Source: Rhizobium leguminosarum (GTDB lineage Bacteria; Pseudomonadota; Alphaproteobacteria; Rhizobiales; Rhizobiaceae). Taken from it: 64,000 nt of DNA. A model generated the notes under the pieces. It had not been told where the DNA came from, did no database searches, and was given only the letters and a program-made list of their open reading frames with translations. The position numbers were made by a program, and so were the translations under genes. The DNA lies in contig NZ_CP016289.1 of NCBI RefSeq assembly GCF_001679785.1, forward strand, positions 310,001 to 374,000, written 5' to 3'. This document shows, piece after piece, positions 1-8,638 of this stretch (position 1 is the first letter of the stretch; the number at the start of each line of letters is the position of its first letter).

Positions 1-360
1 CGGAAAACCTTGGCCGTCGAGGATCGAAACGGCAATGACGATCGCAAGACCGAGCAGCATGGGCATCCACAATATGCCGAACAGTATCTCGGCCATGTCC
101 TTGACAGCCGTCAAAGGAAAACCCGGTTGGGTTCGCTGGCTTCCGGTAAGGCCCGCGGCATCAAAGCCTATGCCGAATATCCTGGCAAAATCCCGCAGGA
201 TATTGCCGAGCGCCCAGGCGAGATAGGCGGCGATCGCCAGCAACGACATGGCGACCGGAATTTCCTTGGAGCGGGCAACCTGCCCCTCCCGTCGCAACCG
301 GTCGAGCTTGACGCGGCTGGGCGGCAAGCTTTTTTCCTCTGTATCGTCATTTTTGGACAT
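1..360 (-). CDS. rhcU: RhcU, T3SS export apparatus switch protein (SctU/FlhB family), N-terminal part
   Basis: The first 120 codons of an SctU/FlhB-family protein, continuing past the left edge. It begins at the ATG on the minus strand ending at 360 and overlaps the 3' end of rhcT by 14 bp. The N-terminus carries the family signature: a short charged start, then PPSRVKLDRLRREGQVARSK, followed by hydrophobic stretches at about residues 36-55 and 88-115, the first two of the usual four membrane spans. The family forms part of the inner-membrane export gate and, through an autocleaved NPTH site in the C-terminal domain, switches substrate class; that domain lies outside the window. Its place downstream of rhcT fits the standard rhcQRSTU order. 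Confidence 0.93.
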   Translation of the reverse strand, partial: MSKNDDTEEKSLPPSRVKLDRLRREGQVARSKEIPVAMSLLAIAAYLAWALGNILRDFARIFGIGFDAAGLTGSQRTQPGFPLTAVKDMAEILFGILWMPMLLGLAIVIAVSILDGQGFP

Positions 361-1162
361 CGGCAGCCTCGAAGATCGATTTCACCTCGGCAAAACCCCG
401 CGTCCAGATCTCGTTGAAATAACTGCCGGCGAACATGGCGTAGAGCACCAGCACGCCGGCCACCGCCAGGTTCTTGAACGTCGCCACGCTGTCGTTCAGC
501 GGAAACTGCTTGGCCGAACGGCCGACAAAGCCGAGCGATAGTTCGATCGCCCCGATGACGATGACGAAGGGCGCCGCCAGCAGCGTACCCATCCGGAAAA
601 GCTCTGTGAAAATATCCAGAATGATCCTGAACGCGTCCCCGTCGAAGGCGGGTTTCAACGCGAACAGCGGCCAGAATTCGAAAGACTTGTAGAAGATAGC
701 GACGAGGTCGGTAATGCCGCCGGTTGCGACAAAGATAGCCAGCGCGATCGACATCAGCACTGAGCCGAGCGTCGTCGTCTCAAGCGCATTGACCTGATCG
801 AAGAGATTGGCCGCATTGGCCCCACGATAGACGTCCGTCATGTCGCCCGCCGATTGCGCTGCCCAGAAGGGAATGCCGAGCCCCATGCCGATCACTCCGC
901 CGAAGACGAATTCCTTCAGGAACAGGACACCGAGGATGAGATAGCTCGTGTGGCCCTCCGCTAGCACCGTATGAGCAAAGGCGACGGCCGGCGCGGAGAG
1001 ACCGATGGCAAGACCGATCCGCAGCAGCCCGGTGATGCTGAACAACGAGAACAGCGGAAAGATGGAGAGAATGCCGAGCGCCCTCGCCGCCCCGAGCGCC
1101 ATCGCCGCCGGGATCGCGGTCTGCAAATTGACGACGGGGAACTGGGCAAGGCTCGTGTCCAT
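347..1162 (-). CDS. rhcT: RhcT, T3SS export apparatus protein (SctT/FliR family)
   Basis: A 271-residue, strongly hydrophobic protein with about six predicted membrane spans, the usual size of SctT. With RhcR and RhcS it builds the export gate of the rhizobial type III secretion system in the inner membrane. It starts 5 bp after the rhcS stop and overlaps rhcU by 14 bp, so it is translated within one polycistronic message. The identification rests on size, hydrophobicity, a conserved-looking FGGVIGMGLGIPFWAAQSAG stretch near residue 90, and position between rhcS and rhcU. Confidence 0.93.
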   Translation of the reverse strand: MDTSLAQFPVVNLQTAIPAAMALGAARALGILSIFPLFSLFSITGLLRIGLAIGLSAPAVAFAHTVLAEGHTSYLILGVLFLKEFVFGGVIGMGLGIPFWAAQSAGDMTDVYRGANAANLFDQVNALETTTLGSVLMSIALAIFVATGGITDLVAIFYKSFEFWPLFALKPAFDGDAFRIILDIFTELFRMGTLLAAPFVIVIGAIELSLGFVGRSAKQFPLNDSVATFKNLAVAGVLVLYAMFAGSYFNEIWTRGFAEVKSIFEAADVQK

Positions 1163-1167
1163 CCGGC

Positions 1168-1440
1168 CTATTGCACGATGGTCGGAAAATCGTTGAAGAT
1201 GTGGATCGAGTGCTCCAGCAAGGGCGTTGCCAGCGCACGCCCGAAAACAAGCAGCACGAAGGACAGGACGAATATCTTGACGATCTGCGCGATTGTCTGC
1301 TCTTGGATCTGCGTTGCTGCCTGGAATATGGCGATCACCAGCCCAAGGATCGCCGCAAGGCCGAGCACTGGGCCGGCGAGCGCGAATGTCGCGAGGATTG
1401 ATGCGCCGATTTCGGCCGAGATCTGCTCCTGTCCCATCAC
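1168..1440 (-). CDS. rhcS: RhcS, T3SS export apparatus protein (SctS/FliQ family)
   Basis: A 90-residue protein with two membrane segments (about 14-38 and 52-72) linked by the family motif AATQIQEQTI. This is the standard size and layout of SctS/FliQ, the smallest export-gate subunit. Its ATG directly abuts the rhcR stop codon, and rhcT follows after 5 bp, so the three gate genes are coupled. No anomalies are visible. Confidence 0.94.
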   Translation of the reverse strand: MMGQEQISAEIGASILATFALAGPVLGLAAILGLVIAIFQAATQIQEQTIAQIVKIFVLSFVLLVFGRALATPLLEHSIHIFNDFPTIVQ

Positions 1441-2094
1441 TCAGCTCGCATAGGAAAGCACGAGCCCTTCGAGCAGCCGGCGCCAGCCGTCGACGCCGAC
1501 GAAGAGAAGCAGCTTGAAAGGTGTGGAAACGACGGTCGGCGACATCATCTGCATGCCCAAGGCCACGAGAATGGCCGAGACCGCAAAATCGATCATCAGG
1601 AAGGGCAGATACAGCAAAAAGCCGATTTCGAAAGCGCGGGTCAGCTCAGAGACGAGAAAGCTCGGCGTCAAGACGGTGATATCGTCGGGGCTGGCAGGCA
1701 GGGTTGCGGTATCGCCCCAGATGCGTTGCGACGAGTTGACGAAAAACTGACGAACCTCCTCATCGGAGAATTTCATCATGAAGGCCTTCAACGGCGCGCC
1801 GACCTCCGAAAGACCGGCCGCCAGGCCATTGATCGTGTCAAAGTGGACATCGGCGCGCAGAAGGACCTGCCAGCACTGCTGAAGGATGGGGTTCATCACA
1901 AAGGCCGACAGCACGATCGCGATGGCGAAGACCAGCAGGTTCGGCGGCGTCTGCTGGATGCCTATAGCATTGCGGACGATCAGAAGCACGACGGCGATCT
2001 TGGTAAAGGAGGTGGCCACGACCGCGATGACGGGCAAGATCGAGATGGCGGCCATCGCCGCCAGCCCCTGGGTCAAGGGAAAGGCACTTTCCAT
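1441..2094 (-). CDS. rhcR: RhcR, T3SS export apparatus protein (SctR/FliP family)
   Basis: A 217-residue SctR/FliP homologue with four hydrophobic segments: near residues 10-40, 50-70, 155-180 and 195-212. The FFVNSS region and the LVSELTRAFEIGFLLYLPFL stretch, leading into FAVSAILVALGMQMM, are characteristic of the family. SctR pentamers nucleate the inner-membrane export gate. Its start overlaps the rhcQ stop by one base (TGATG type coupling), and rhcS begins directly after it. Length and composition agree with an intact gene. Confidence 0.95.
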   Translation of the reverse strand: MESAFPLTQGLAAMAAISILPVIAVVATSFTKIAVVLLIVRNAIGIQQTPPNLLVFAIAIVLSAFVMNPILQQCWQVLLRADVHFDTINGLAAGLSEVGAPLKAFMMKFSDEEVRQFFVNSSQRIWGDTATLPASPDDITVLTPSFLVSELTRAFEIGFLLYLPFLMIDFAVSAILVALGMQMMSPTVVSTPFKLLLFVGVDGWRRLLEGLVLSYAS

Positions 2095-3104
2095 CAGGCG
2101 TGCAACGCGGTTACACGGACGGCCGTGAGGCCGTCGAGTGTGACGATCTCGCCCCGGCCGATGATCCGTCCCTGGGCGACGATCTCGACAGCATCCTGTT
2201 TCGGGCGGTCGAGCGGGAAGACATGGCCTTCGGCAATGCTCTCCAGTTCCGATAGCGGCAGCTCGATCCGGGCTATATCGAAGACAAGCTTGACGGGAAT
2301 ATCGCCGATAGACGCGATTGTCGGCGCCTCCCGCAAATCCTGGTCGATTGTTTCATTGCTCATGAAATGCCTCATTGGTCCATTTGGCCGTGTCAGCAAC
2401 GGTCCGGAAAGCGTCGCGCCCTCGTTCGACAGCGTGCAGGCCGCCAGAAAATGCTCGCCGGTGACGGCTATTGCGTTCTCGTCCGCCATAGGGTCGATCA
2501 GGATCCCGTCGCCGACCGAAAGCTGCTTGAGCTCGCTCGCGGAAAGAACCGCATAGCCGCGCCGGATGGCAATCTCAGCGGTCAGCGCGGCAAGCTGGCG
2601 GCGCGGAAGGCGATTGGCCCATCGCCTCAGACCCATCAGCATCGGCTCGGGAAAATGACCGTATAGCGGCAAGGAAAGCCCTTGCCATGTGAGTTCAAAA
2701 CCGAAATTGCCAGGCAGTTCGCGGGGTGCCGCTGGGCCGACGTCCGTCAAGGCAATCTGCCCGCCGATCTGTGTTTCGACCCTCTCCAGAACATCCGACA
2801 GCAGATATTCCAGCACCGCTGCGCAGGCCGGCGGCGAAAGACGGTCCCATTGCGCCAGCGGCTCCAGCCGGTCGACGATCAATTTGAGGGTGGCGCCAGG
2901 CGCCAGGAGTTCGACCGGCTCTCCGGCCATGGTCAGACCGAGACGCGCCGGATTCTCCATCCTGTCCGTCGCGATATCAGGAGCAAGCGGCCGGATCGCC
3001 AACATGCCGCCGCCGAAGGGGATCCGCCAGGCTTCGAGCGCCTGCGGGATTCCATGTCCAGAATGCAGGCCCATTGGCGAGAGGTGATCAAAAGCTGCGT
3101 TCAT
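2094..3104 (-). CDS. rhcQ: RhcQ, T3SS cytoplasmic C-ring protein (SctQ family)
   Basis: A 336-residue protein. Its C-terminal 75 residues (about 260-334) form the SpoA/FliN-like domain: the run DIPVKLVFDIARIELPLSEL is followed by EGHVFPLDRP and GRIIGRGEIVTLDGLTAVRV. SctQ proteins form the cytoplasmic sorting platform that docks chaperone-effector complexes onto the ATPase. The N-terminal 250 residues are poorly conserved across the family, as expected. The gene overlaps rhcN by 4 bp (ATGA). In the well-known NGR234 cluster a small stalk gene (y4yJ) lies between rhcN and rhcQ; there is no room for it here. Confidence 0.9.
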   Translation of the reverse strand: MNAAFDHLSPMGLHSGHGIPQALEAWRIPFGGGMLAIRPLAPDIATDRMENPARLGLTMAGEPVELLAPGATLKLIVDRLEPLAQWDRLSPPACAAVLEYLLSDVLERVETQIGGQIALTDVGPAAPRELPGNFGFELTWQGLSLPLYGHFPEPMLMGLRRWANRLPRRQLAALTAEIAIRRGYAVLSASELKQLSVGDGILIDPMADENAIAVTGEHFLAACTLSNEGATLSGPLLTRPNGPMRHFMSNETIDQDLREAPTIASIGDIPVKLVFDIARIELPLSELESIAEGHVFPLDRPKQDAVEIVAQGRIIGRGEIVTLDGLTAVRVTALHA

Positions 3105-4474
3105 CGGGCCAGTTCCAGCAGCCTGGCGACGGTTTCTTCGAAGGACAGCGCTTTCGCGTGCCCGCCGAAAAGAAAATTCCCGATCTGAGCTCGCTTGCGT
3201 ACAGCTTCATCGATCACCGCATCGCGCCCCTCCTGATATTCGCCGACACGAATGAGAAGCTCGACCTCCTTGTAGAGCGCCAGCATCGAGCGCAACCGGT
3301 CGGACGCCCGCCGATGTGTTTCCGTCACCACGGCATTCATCGTCCGGCTTCTGCTTGCCAATATGTCGATTGCCGGAAATTGCCCCGCCTGGGCGATCCT
3401 GTCGGAAAGAACGATATGGCCGTCGAGAAGGGCACGGGTTTCCTCGGCGATAGGATCCGTCCTCTCCTCGCCCTCGACGAGAACCGTGTAGAAAGCCGTC
3501 ATCGTACCCTCGGTGCTATTGCCGGCGCGCTCGAAGATCTGCGGCAGGAGCGCAAAGACCGAGGGTGGAAAACCGCGCCGCACCGGTGGCTCGCCCGCCG
3601 CCAGTCCAATCTCACGCAGTGCCCGCGCCAGGCGTGTGACACTATCGACCACGAGGACGACGCGCTTGCCCCGGTCCCGAAAATGCTCGGCAATCGCCGT
3701 GGCGGTCAGCACGGCTTTGAAGCGTTCAAGCGCCGGTCGCTCGGACGTCGCCGTGACCAGCACGGCGTTTGATCGCGCCCCGGCAGGCATGACGAGCTCG
3801 ACGAACTCCCCGATTTCGCGGCCACGCTCGCCGACCAGCGCACAGACGACGACATCGGCGTCCACATTCTTGACGATGTCGGAAACCAGCGTCGATTTTC
3901 CGGCGCCCGGCGGGCCGAAAATGCCGATCCGCTGGCCCTCGCCGCAGGTCAGAAGCCCATCTATGGCCGGGATCCCGACGGGCAGATGCCGAGCGACCGG
4001 GCGGCGCGTGAGAGGCGCTGGCGGTGGCGCGTAGAGTGGTTGGTTGGTTTTATCCGCCCGGCCCGCCACGCCCTCGGCCTTGCGGATGATATTGCCATGG
4101 GCGTCGATGACGGCACCGAGCAGGAAGTCTCCGACCACGATCACCGGTTCGCGCCCTGTCGGGATGACTTCGGTGCGGACCGATATGCCGCGTGTCGTCC
4201 CATGCAGCGACAACAGCGCCGTTTCCCCCTCAATACCGACGACATCGGCAAAGCGGACTTCATCCGTTCCCGGCTCGCGGAGCTCGCAGAGTTCGCCGAT
4301 ACGCACGGCTGGAACATTCGCGCGCACCAGCAGACCGGAGACGCCTGTGACCCGGCCACTCGCGCGTCGCGTCCGCGTCTGGTCGATCGCCTTTTCCAGT
4401 CTCGCCAGCGCTTCAACCACGGCCCGCGGCCTCCACGAGCGCGGCGATCTGTTCGCGCATGCCAATATGGGCAC
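3101..4474 (-). CDS. rhcN: RhcN, T3SS ATPase (SctN family)
   Basis: A 457-residue F1-type ATPase that energises chaperone release and substrate unfolding at the cytoplasmic face of the secretion system. Visible motifs are the Walker A loop GPPGAGKST, the Walker B run RVVLVVDSVTRLARALRE, and the family block GFPPSVFALLPQIFERAG. The annotated ATG gives a 62-bp overlap with rhcL. An in-frame GTG at 4420 would reduce this to 8 bp and remove an atypical arginine/serine/tryptophan-rich start, so the true start may be there (439 residues). The gene is otherwise intact and ends in a 4-bp overlap with rhcQ. Confidence 0.95.
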   Translation of the reverse strand: MPILACANRSPRSWRPRAVVEALARLEKAIDQTRTRRASGRVTGVSGLLVRANVPAVRIGELCELREPGTDEVRFADVVGIEGETALLSLHGTTRGISVRTEVIPTGREPVIVVGDFLLGAVIDAHGNIIRKAEGVAGRADKTNQPLYAPPPAPLTRRPVARHLPVGIPAIDGLLTCGEGQRIGIFGPPGAGKSTLVSDIVKNVDADVVVCALVGERGREIGEFVELVMPAGARSNAVLVTATSERPALERFKAVLTATAIAEHFRDRGKRVVLVVDSVTRLARALREIGLAAGEPPVRRGFPPSVFALLPQIFERAGNSTEGTMTAFYTVLVEGEERTDPIAEETRALLDGHIVLSDRIAQAGQFPAIDILASRSRTMNAVVTETHRRASDRLRSMLALYKEVELLIRVGEYQEGRDAVIDEAVRKRAQIGNFLFGGHAKALSFEETVARLLELAR

Positions 4475-4991
4475 GGCTTGTCGATGTCTCCATCACCATC
4501 TCCTGTCCGGACAACAGGGGGTCGACGAGGATATCGAACGAATGGTTCAGCCCTTCGGCGGCACGGCGCACCAACCCTTCGTCTTCCGGCGGCACGTAAA
4601 GACTGACCGTCTGCGTCGCGGCCGTGTCGGCAATCGCCCGGGTGATGATCCGGCGAATGCGATCATCCATATCCATGGAGCCGACGATCTGCGCTACAGC
4701 CTTCAGCACGACCTGGCCAATCCAGTGGTTCAGGTCACCCAGCTCCCTCTCGGCCTTGCCGGTAGCTTCGGTAAGAGCCTCGGAAGCCTTGCGCAAACCG
4801 TCTGCAAATCCGTCCTGATAGCCGGATCGCCGCGCTTCCTGCCGCTCGTCTTCCGCCTTTACATGCATGTCCGCCGCGGACTGAAGGGCGGCAGCGACGA
4901 GATCGGCGGCATCGCTGATCTGCCCGAACTCGGCCGCTGGTATGATCCGCCGTTGACTAAAGGGGGCTGATGTCACCGCCGGCTCTCCCAT
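4413..4991 (-). CDS. nolV: RhcL (NolV), T3SS ATPase stator protein (SctL family)
   Basis: A 192-residue SctL/FliH-like protein that links the ATPase to the sorting platform. I chose the ATG giving MGEPAVTSAPF, because the longer frame would run deep into nolU. A charged, probably coiled-coil segment at about 45-85 (EDERQEARRSGYQDGFADGL) is followed by the globular C-terminal domain, with KAVAQIVGSMDMDDRIRRII and a SLYVPPEDEGLVRRAA stretch, matching the HrpE/YscL fold layout. It overlaps nolU by 19 bp upstream and rhcN downstream, consistent with translational coupling. Confidence 0.88.
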   Translation of the reverse strand: MGEPAVTSAPFSQRRIIPAAEFGQISDAADLVAAALQSAADMHVKAEDERQEARRSGYQDGFADGLRKASEALTEATGKAERELGDLNHWIGQVVLKAVAQIVGSMDMDDRIRRIITRAIADTAATQTVSLYVPPEDEGLVRRAAEGLNHSFDILVDPLLSGQEMVMETSTSRAHIGMREQIAALVEAAGRG

Positions 4992-5590
4992 TGAGCAATC
5001 GCAACGGCCTTGCCGATGGCAAGTGCGGCGGAGCGGATCAGCGATATCGAGCCACCGTCCCGCCGGCTTTCCCATTCACTAAGCCAGATCGGCGCCAACC
5101 CGTTGTCGGCGAGCCAGAAACCGAGAATGGCCCAGCCATCCGCTTCGGCAAGCCGCCGGACCTCCTCGTCCTCGAAACCGGGCAAGGTGGGTGCCGACGG
5201 GGACAGATGAGCGTGGCCGCAGGCGAATACCAGAGCATCCTCCCCGAAGATGGCGGTCAGCGCCGCCACTTTGTCCTTGCTCAGCACAGGACCGGCGGCG
5301 GCGAGGTGATAGGTCAGGCCTACTGACAACGCTGCCTCTCGCTGCATTCGCGGCGAAAGCGTCAGTAGATGACCGGCTTCGACCGGCAGACAGGCGGGAT
5401 CGCCACCGGTCTCGGCGCGTGCATGAAATAGGCGTGACTGCAGCCGCGGTGTCGCATCCAGATGGCGCAGAAGGTCGGCATCGATTTCGCTCAACCACCC
5501 TGCTCCACAGCCAGCTCCGGCGAGTGCGGCCCGGCGAACCGCCACATCCTCAAGCGCTGCCTGTTCGCCATGGCTGCCCGCCCGCGTCAT
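4973..5590 (-). CDS. nolU: NolU, T3SS accessory protein (SctK-like)
   Basis: A 205-residue soluble protein lying between rhcJ and rhcL, the position of nolU in rhizobial T3SS clusters. NolU is treated as an SctK-type sorting-platform protein, although the family is weakly conserved and no catalytic motif is expected. The sequence is alanine- and leucine-rich, with a helical pattern and a tryptophan-rich C-terminal part (DGWAILGFWLADNGLAPIWL). It overlaps rhcJ by one base and rhcL by 19 bp. The assignment relies mainly on synteny. Confidence 0.82.
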   Translation of the reverse strand: MTRAGSHGEQAALEDVAVRRAALAGAGCGAGWLSEIDADLLRHLDATPRLQSRLFHARAETGGDPACLPVEAGHLLTLSPRMQREAALSVGLTYHLAAAGPVLSKDKVAALTAIFGEDALVFACGHAHLSPSAPTLPGFEDEEVRRLAEADGWAILGFWLADNGLAPIWLSEWESRRDGGSISLIRSAALAIGKAVAIAQWESRR

Positions 5591-6411
5591 CAGCTTTCCT
5601 TCCGTCGCGGGAGGAGAAGAATGAGACTGGCGGCAATCGCCAGCAAGGCTGAGCCTGCGATCGAAAGAGTGCGATAATCCAGAAAGGAGGCCAGCCCGTG
5701 CGTTGCAGTTGCGATCGCGACCTGCGCGGCGGGCAGTTGCTTGGGTTCGGCTGCGCCGGCGGGCGCGGCTCCAGCGAGAGAGCCGATCTCCGACCAGGGG
5801 CTGACCACCACCGATACATCTTCGTAGGCGAGACCCGGAACGCTGTTGAGCAGCAAGGACCGGCTCTTCATCTCGATATCAACCAGATTGGCACCCGGAC
5901 GATATTGTAGCAGCGCCGAGGCACGCGCCTTTTCCTTGATGAGACCCCGCCCATTGTCTTCCGGAAGCACGATATGCACGCGGGCGGCGGCGACACCATC
6001 CAATGCCGATAGCGTCTCGCCAAGCTGCTGCTCGACCGCATAGGTCATCCTGGCCTTCTGCTCGAGCGGCGTGACCAGAAATCCGTCCCCGGGAAACAGG
6101 TCCGCCATCGTGCGATGCGGCAGGCGCGGCAAACCGGCGTCGGAGAGCAGCTCGATTGCCCGAGCGTGATCGGTTTCATCAACGGCGATCTTGAAGACGT
6201 CACCCTTCTCGCCCGTTACCGTGGCGCGGATGCCGTCACGCTCCAGGAGCACTTGCGCATCGCGCGCGTCCCGCTGATCAAGGCCGCTCAGGACATCCTC
6301 ACTGCAGGCCGACAGGAAGGCAGCACAGACGAGAACGGAGAGGATTCCCGCCGCGCGACGCAGCAATAACGATGAAAGCGAAAAGGGCATCACCACGGTC
6401 AAATCACTCAT
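5590..6411 (-). CDS. nolT: RhcJ (NolT), T3SS inner-membrane ring lipoprotein (SctJ family)
   Basis: A 273-residue SctJ/FliF-related lipoprotein. A signal sequence ends in the lipobox LSAC near residue 36. The ring-building region follows, with the family stretch LPRLPHRTMADLFPGDGFLV and a second block ALDGVAAARVHIVLPED. Near the C-terminus a membrane segment (about 248-266) ends in LLLPRRKES. The protein forms the periplasmic inner ring of the basal body. The first ATG at 6411 overlaps nolB by 4 bp; a second ATG seven codons later (6390) would give a more typical signal peptide. Confidence 0.92.
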   Translation of the reverse strand: MSDLTVVMPFSLSSLLLRRAAGILSVLVCAAFLSACSEDVLSGLDQRDARDAQVLLERDGIRATVTGEKGDVFKIAVDETDHARAIELLSDAGLPRLPHRTMADLFPGDGFLVTPLEQKARMTYAVEQQLGETLSALDGVAAARVHIVLPEDNGRGLIKEKARASALLQYRPGANLVDIEMKSRSLLLNSVPGLAYEDVSVVVSPWSEIGSLAGAAPAGAAEPKQLPAAQVAIATATHGLASFLDYRTLSIAGSALLAIAASLILLLPRRKES

Positions 6412-6875
6412 TGGCCTTGCGTCAGCCGCTTGGACGACGACATGACAGATTGCGTGAGAGAGGAGATGAGCGTCGTACCAGTAGCGAATTGCTGAGACTT
6501 TTCCAGCCTGTCGATGGCGCTCTCCAGCTTCTCCGTCTTCGCCGGGTGGTCACTGGTCTGGCCCGGTTTCTCGACAAACCGCACCAATGGCGTTTCGGGC
6601 GCTGTACCCTTCGGCATGATGAAAGAGGTAATGCGATCGAGGAAACTCGAAGTCTTCGTCTCGATCGGCGCGGGATCGAATGCCGGGGCGGCCTCGCTGC
6701 CCGGCATGATCTTGCGCAACTGTATACCAGGCGAGACCGGCTGCTCGACTTGAAGGCTCTCCCGATCCGTACCGATCCGGAGGGAAACGGTCTCCACCGT
6801 CTGCAAGGGCGCTCCGGACCCGACCACATCGGTAGGAGGAACAAAGGCACCTCTGGGAAGGGCATCACCACTCAT
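6408..6875 (-). CDS. nolB: NolB, T3SS-associated protein (NopB/SctI-like)
   Basis: A 155-residue hydrophilic protein at the position of nolB in rhizobial T3SS operons, directly before rhcJ (nolT). The C-terminal half (about 110-155) is helical and ends in LTQSVMSSSKRLTQGQ, the kind of amphipathic end seen in inner-rod (SctI) proteins. In other rhizobia NolB/NopB is a secreted, pilus-associated component. The N-terminal half is proline- and valine-rich, without a recognised domain. Synteny gives the main support. Confidence 0.82.
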   Translation of the reverse strand: MSGDALPRGAFVPPTDVVGSGAPLQTVETVSLRIGTDRESLQVEQPVSPGIQLRKIMPGSEAAPAFDPAPIETKTSSFLDRITSFIMPKGTAPETPLVRFVEKPGQTSDHPAKTEKLESAIDRLEKSQQFATGTTLISSLTQSVMSSSKRLTQGQ

Positions 6876-6932
6876 CGGAAATTCCTTGTACGCGACACAA
6901 TCCGCTTGGTCAGTGAAAGCGAGGCCCGAGGA

Positions 6933-7181
6933 CTATTCCTGATCGCCCTCGTCGATGGCGTCCTTCGCAAAGTTGAAAAGCGTGTTGTTGAGCATCAGCG
7001 TGTTGGAAACCATGCTCGGCAAGAACGCTTCGACCGCAGCATTCAGGACCTCTTTCTCGCTATTGGGATCAACCTTCTTCGTCGCGTCGCTGGCGCTGGT
7101 GTTTGACGACGTGGAGCTGGGCGCATCCGCAGGTGCGGTTGGAACCGTGGCCGGATTTGGTGTTACCGCTTCAATCGCCAT
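6933..7181 (-). CDS. Small helical protein at the head of the T3SS operon, possibly a needle/pilus-type component
   Basis: An 82-residue protein whose ATG (minus strand, at 7181) has a GGAG 8 nt upstream. The first half is low-complexity and rich in Pro, Thr, Ser and Ala. The second half is a predicted helix (SEKEVLNAAVEAFLPSMVSN, then TLMLNNTLFNFAKDAID). Small size, absence of cysteine and of a signal peptide, and placement 57 bp upstream of nolB suggest a T3SS structural or secreted protein. NopA-type pilin is one possibility, but I do not recognise the sequence with certainty. Confidence 0.6.
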   Translation of the reverse strand: MAIEAVTPNPATVPTAPADAPSSTSSNTSASDATKKVDPNSEKEVLNAAVEAFLPSMVSNTLMLNNTLFNFAKDAIDEGDQE

Positions 7182-7735
7182 GCACATTCTCCGTCTGGAA
7201 GAGCTGATCAATGCTGATCCAGGTAATATTTCGCCAAAATCATGGTGTCAATTCACTAATTATAACAGATAACTGAAACACACGGAAAATCACGCAGTAC
7301 TTATGAGGAATCTTCTCATTCTATCTGTATAAAAAAATGGATTCCTGCTTGAAGATTACAGCAATAAGATACTTTTAATCCAAAAAGCGAAACTTATATC
7401 CGCAAAGCGCGCCAAGATTGTCTTTGCGGTTGCTTTCAGAAGACATCAATTTCTTGTTTCGGAGTTCCGGGCGCGCTTCGCCAGCCTGAGCGAGGGCTTT
7501 CCCGTCAAGAACGACGGAGGCATCCGCCTTTTCAAGAGTGAAGCGCCGGACTGGCGCTTTCGAACAATCCGTTTACCCATATTCGAATGAATATGAGTCC
7601 GCAGGCGCCATTTACGCACTTGCAATTACCCATAAGTAGCTGACTCGTTTACGAAAAGCTTTCGCTGAAATCTTGAATCGAAAGAATCACTTGTGATTCT
7701 GTGTCGAGCACCTGATTCTCTTAAGGTGGTGCTTT
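7182..7735. promoter_or_regulatory. Intergenic region upstream of the T3SS operon; probable promoter region
   Basis: A 554-bp stretch with no convincing gene. The part nearest the T3SS operon (7230-7400) is AT-rich and should hold its promoter. A perfect 7-bp-arm inverted repeat (CATATTC..GAATATG) lies at 7578-7595. At 7638-7672, read on the minus strand, CAGCGAAAGCTTTTCG loosely resembles the core of a tts box (the TtsI site that drives rhizobial T3SS genes), but the spacing does not match, so I do not call it. Confidence 0.4.
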
Positions 7736-8638
7736 ATGTCGGTTCGAGACGATGTGATGGCTGATAATGACGGCCATTGGAGCAAGCAGGAAATAGACGC
7801 GGGGTCTTTCAAGGATGCTCGCCTTGGCCGACGCTGCACAGAACTTTTACGACAGCTTGGAGAGCATATGGGCGGCTCCATTCCTTTCGCCTGCCAGGAC
7901 TGGGCCAACACAAAAGCCGCTTATCGGTTTTTCTCCAACCCGAATGTTGAGGAAGGCGATATCCTTAACGGCCATTTCGCCGCGACCGCTCAACGCTACG
8001 ATGCTTCCAATGGTCCGATCTTGGTGCTGCAGGACACGACCGAGTTTACCTATCAGCGCCGCAATCCGCATGCCGTTGGCTTTACGAAGAGCGTCAACAG
8101 TGGCCGTGACAAACAGGAGCGGCTGCGCCACCATACGGTCTGCGGGATATTGATGCATTCGAGCCTTGCGGTGACCTTGGATGGGCTACCCTTAGGGTTG
8201 GCAGCCGTCAAGTTCTGGAGCCGCGACAAGTTCAAGGGCACGGCTCAGCTCAAACGCAAGATCAATCCGACACGTGTTCCGATCGAAACCAAGGAAAGCA
8301 TCCGTTGGCTTGAAAATCTGTGCCAATCCGTCGCGCTTCTCGGTCAGCCAGACCGATGCATTCATGTAGGCGATCGCGAAAGTGATATCTACGAACTCTA
8401 CTGCCTGACCAAGGAGCTTGGCACGCACTTCGTCGTGCGCACCGTCGTCGACCGGCTGGCTGGCAACGGGGATCACACGATATCGGCTGAAATGCGCGAT
8501 GTTGAAACTGTCGGCCGGCATCTCATCGAAGTTCGCGCCGACACCGATGAGGTCACCAAAGTCCACCTGGACATCCGATTCAAACGGATCCGGGTGCTGC
8601 CGCCCATCGGCAAGAAGAAGCGATACCCTGCTTTGGAC
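7736..8638 (+). pseudogene. IS4-family (Tn5-type) transposase, 3' end cut off by an IS5 copy
   Basis: About 300 codons of a DDE transposase with the Tn5-like N-terminal DNA-binding domain (EIDAGSFKDARLGRRCTELL) and the catalytic-core stretch LVLQDTTEFTY. It also contains HVGDRESDIYELY, carrying the second acidic residue. The frame is broken at 8638, where the left end of a 1108-bp IS5-family element begins, so the C-terminal catalytic glutamate region is missing. A second ATG at 7757 (MADNDGHW) may be the natural start. Confidence 0.85.

Noticed and set aside
7638..7672. Possible tts box upstream of the T3SS operon
   Set aside because: Only the GAAAGCT core and a CAGC half match; spacing to the rest of the consensus as I remember it is wrong.
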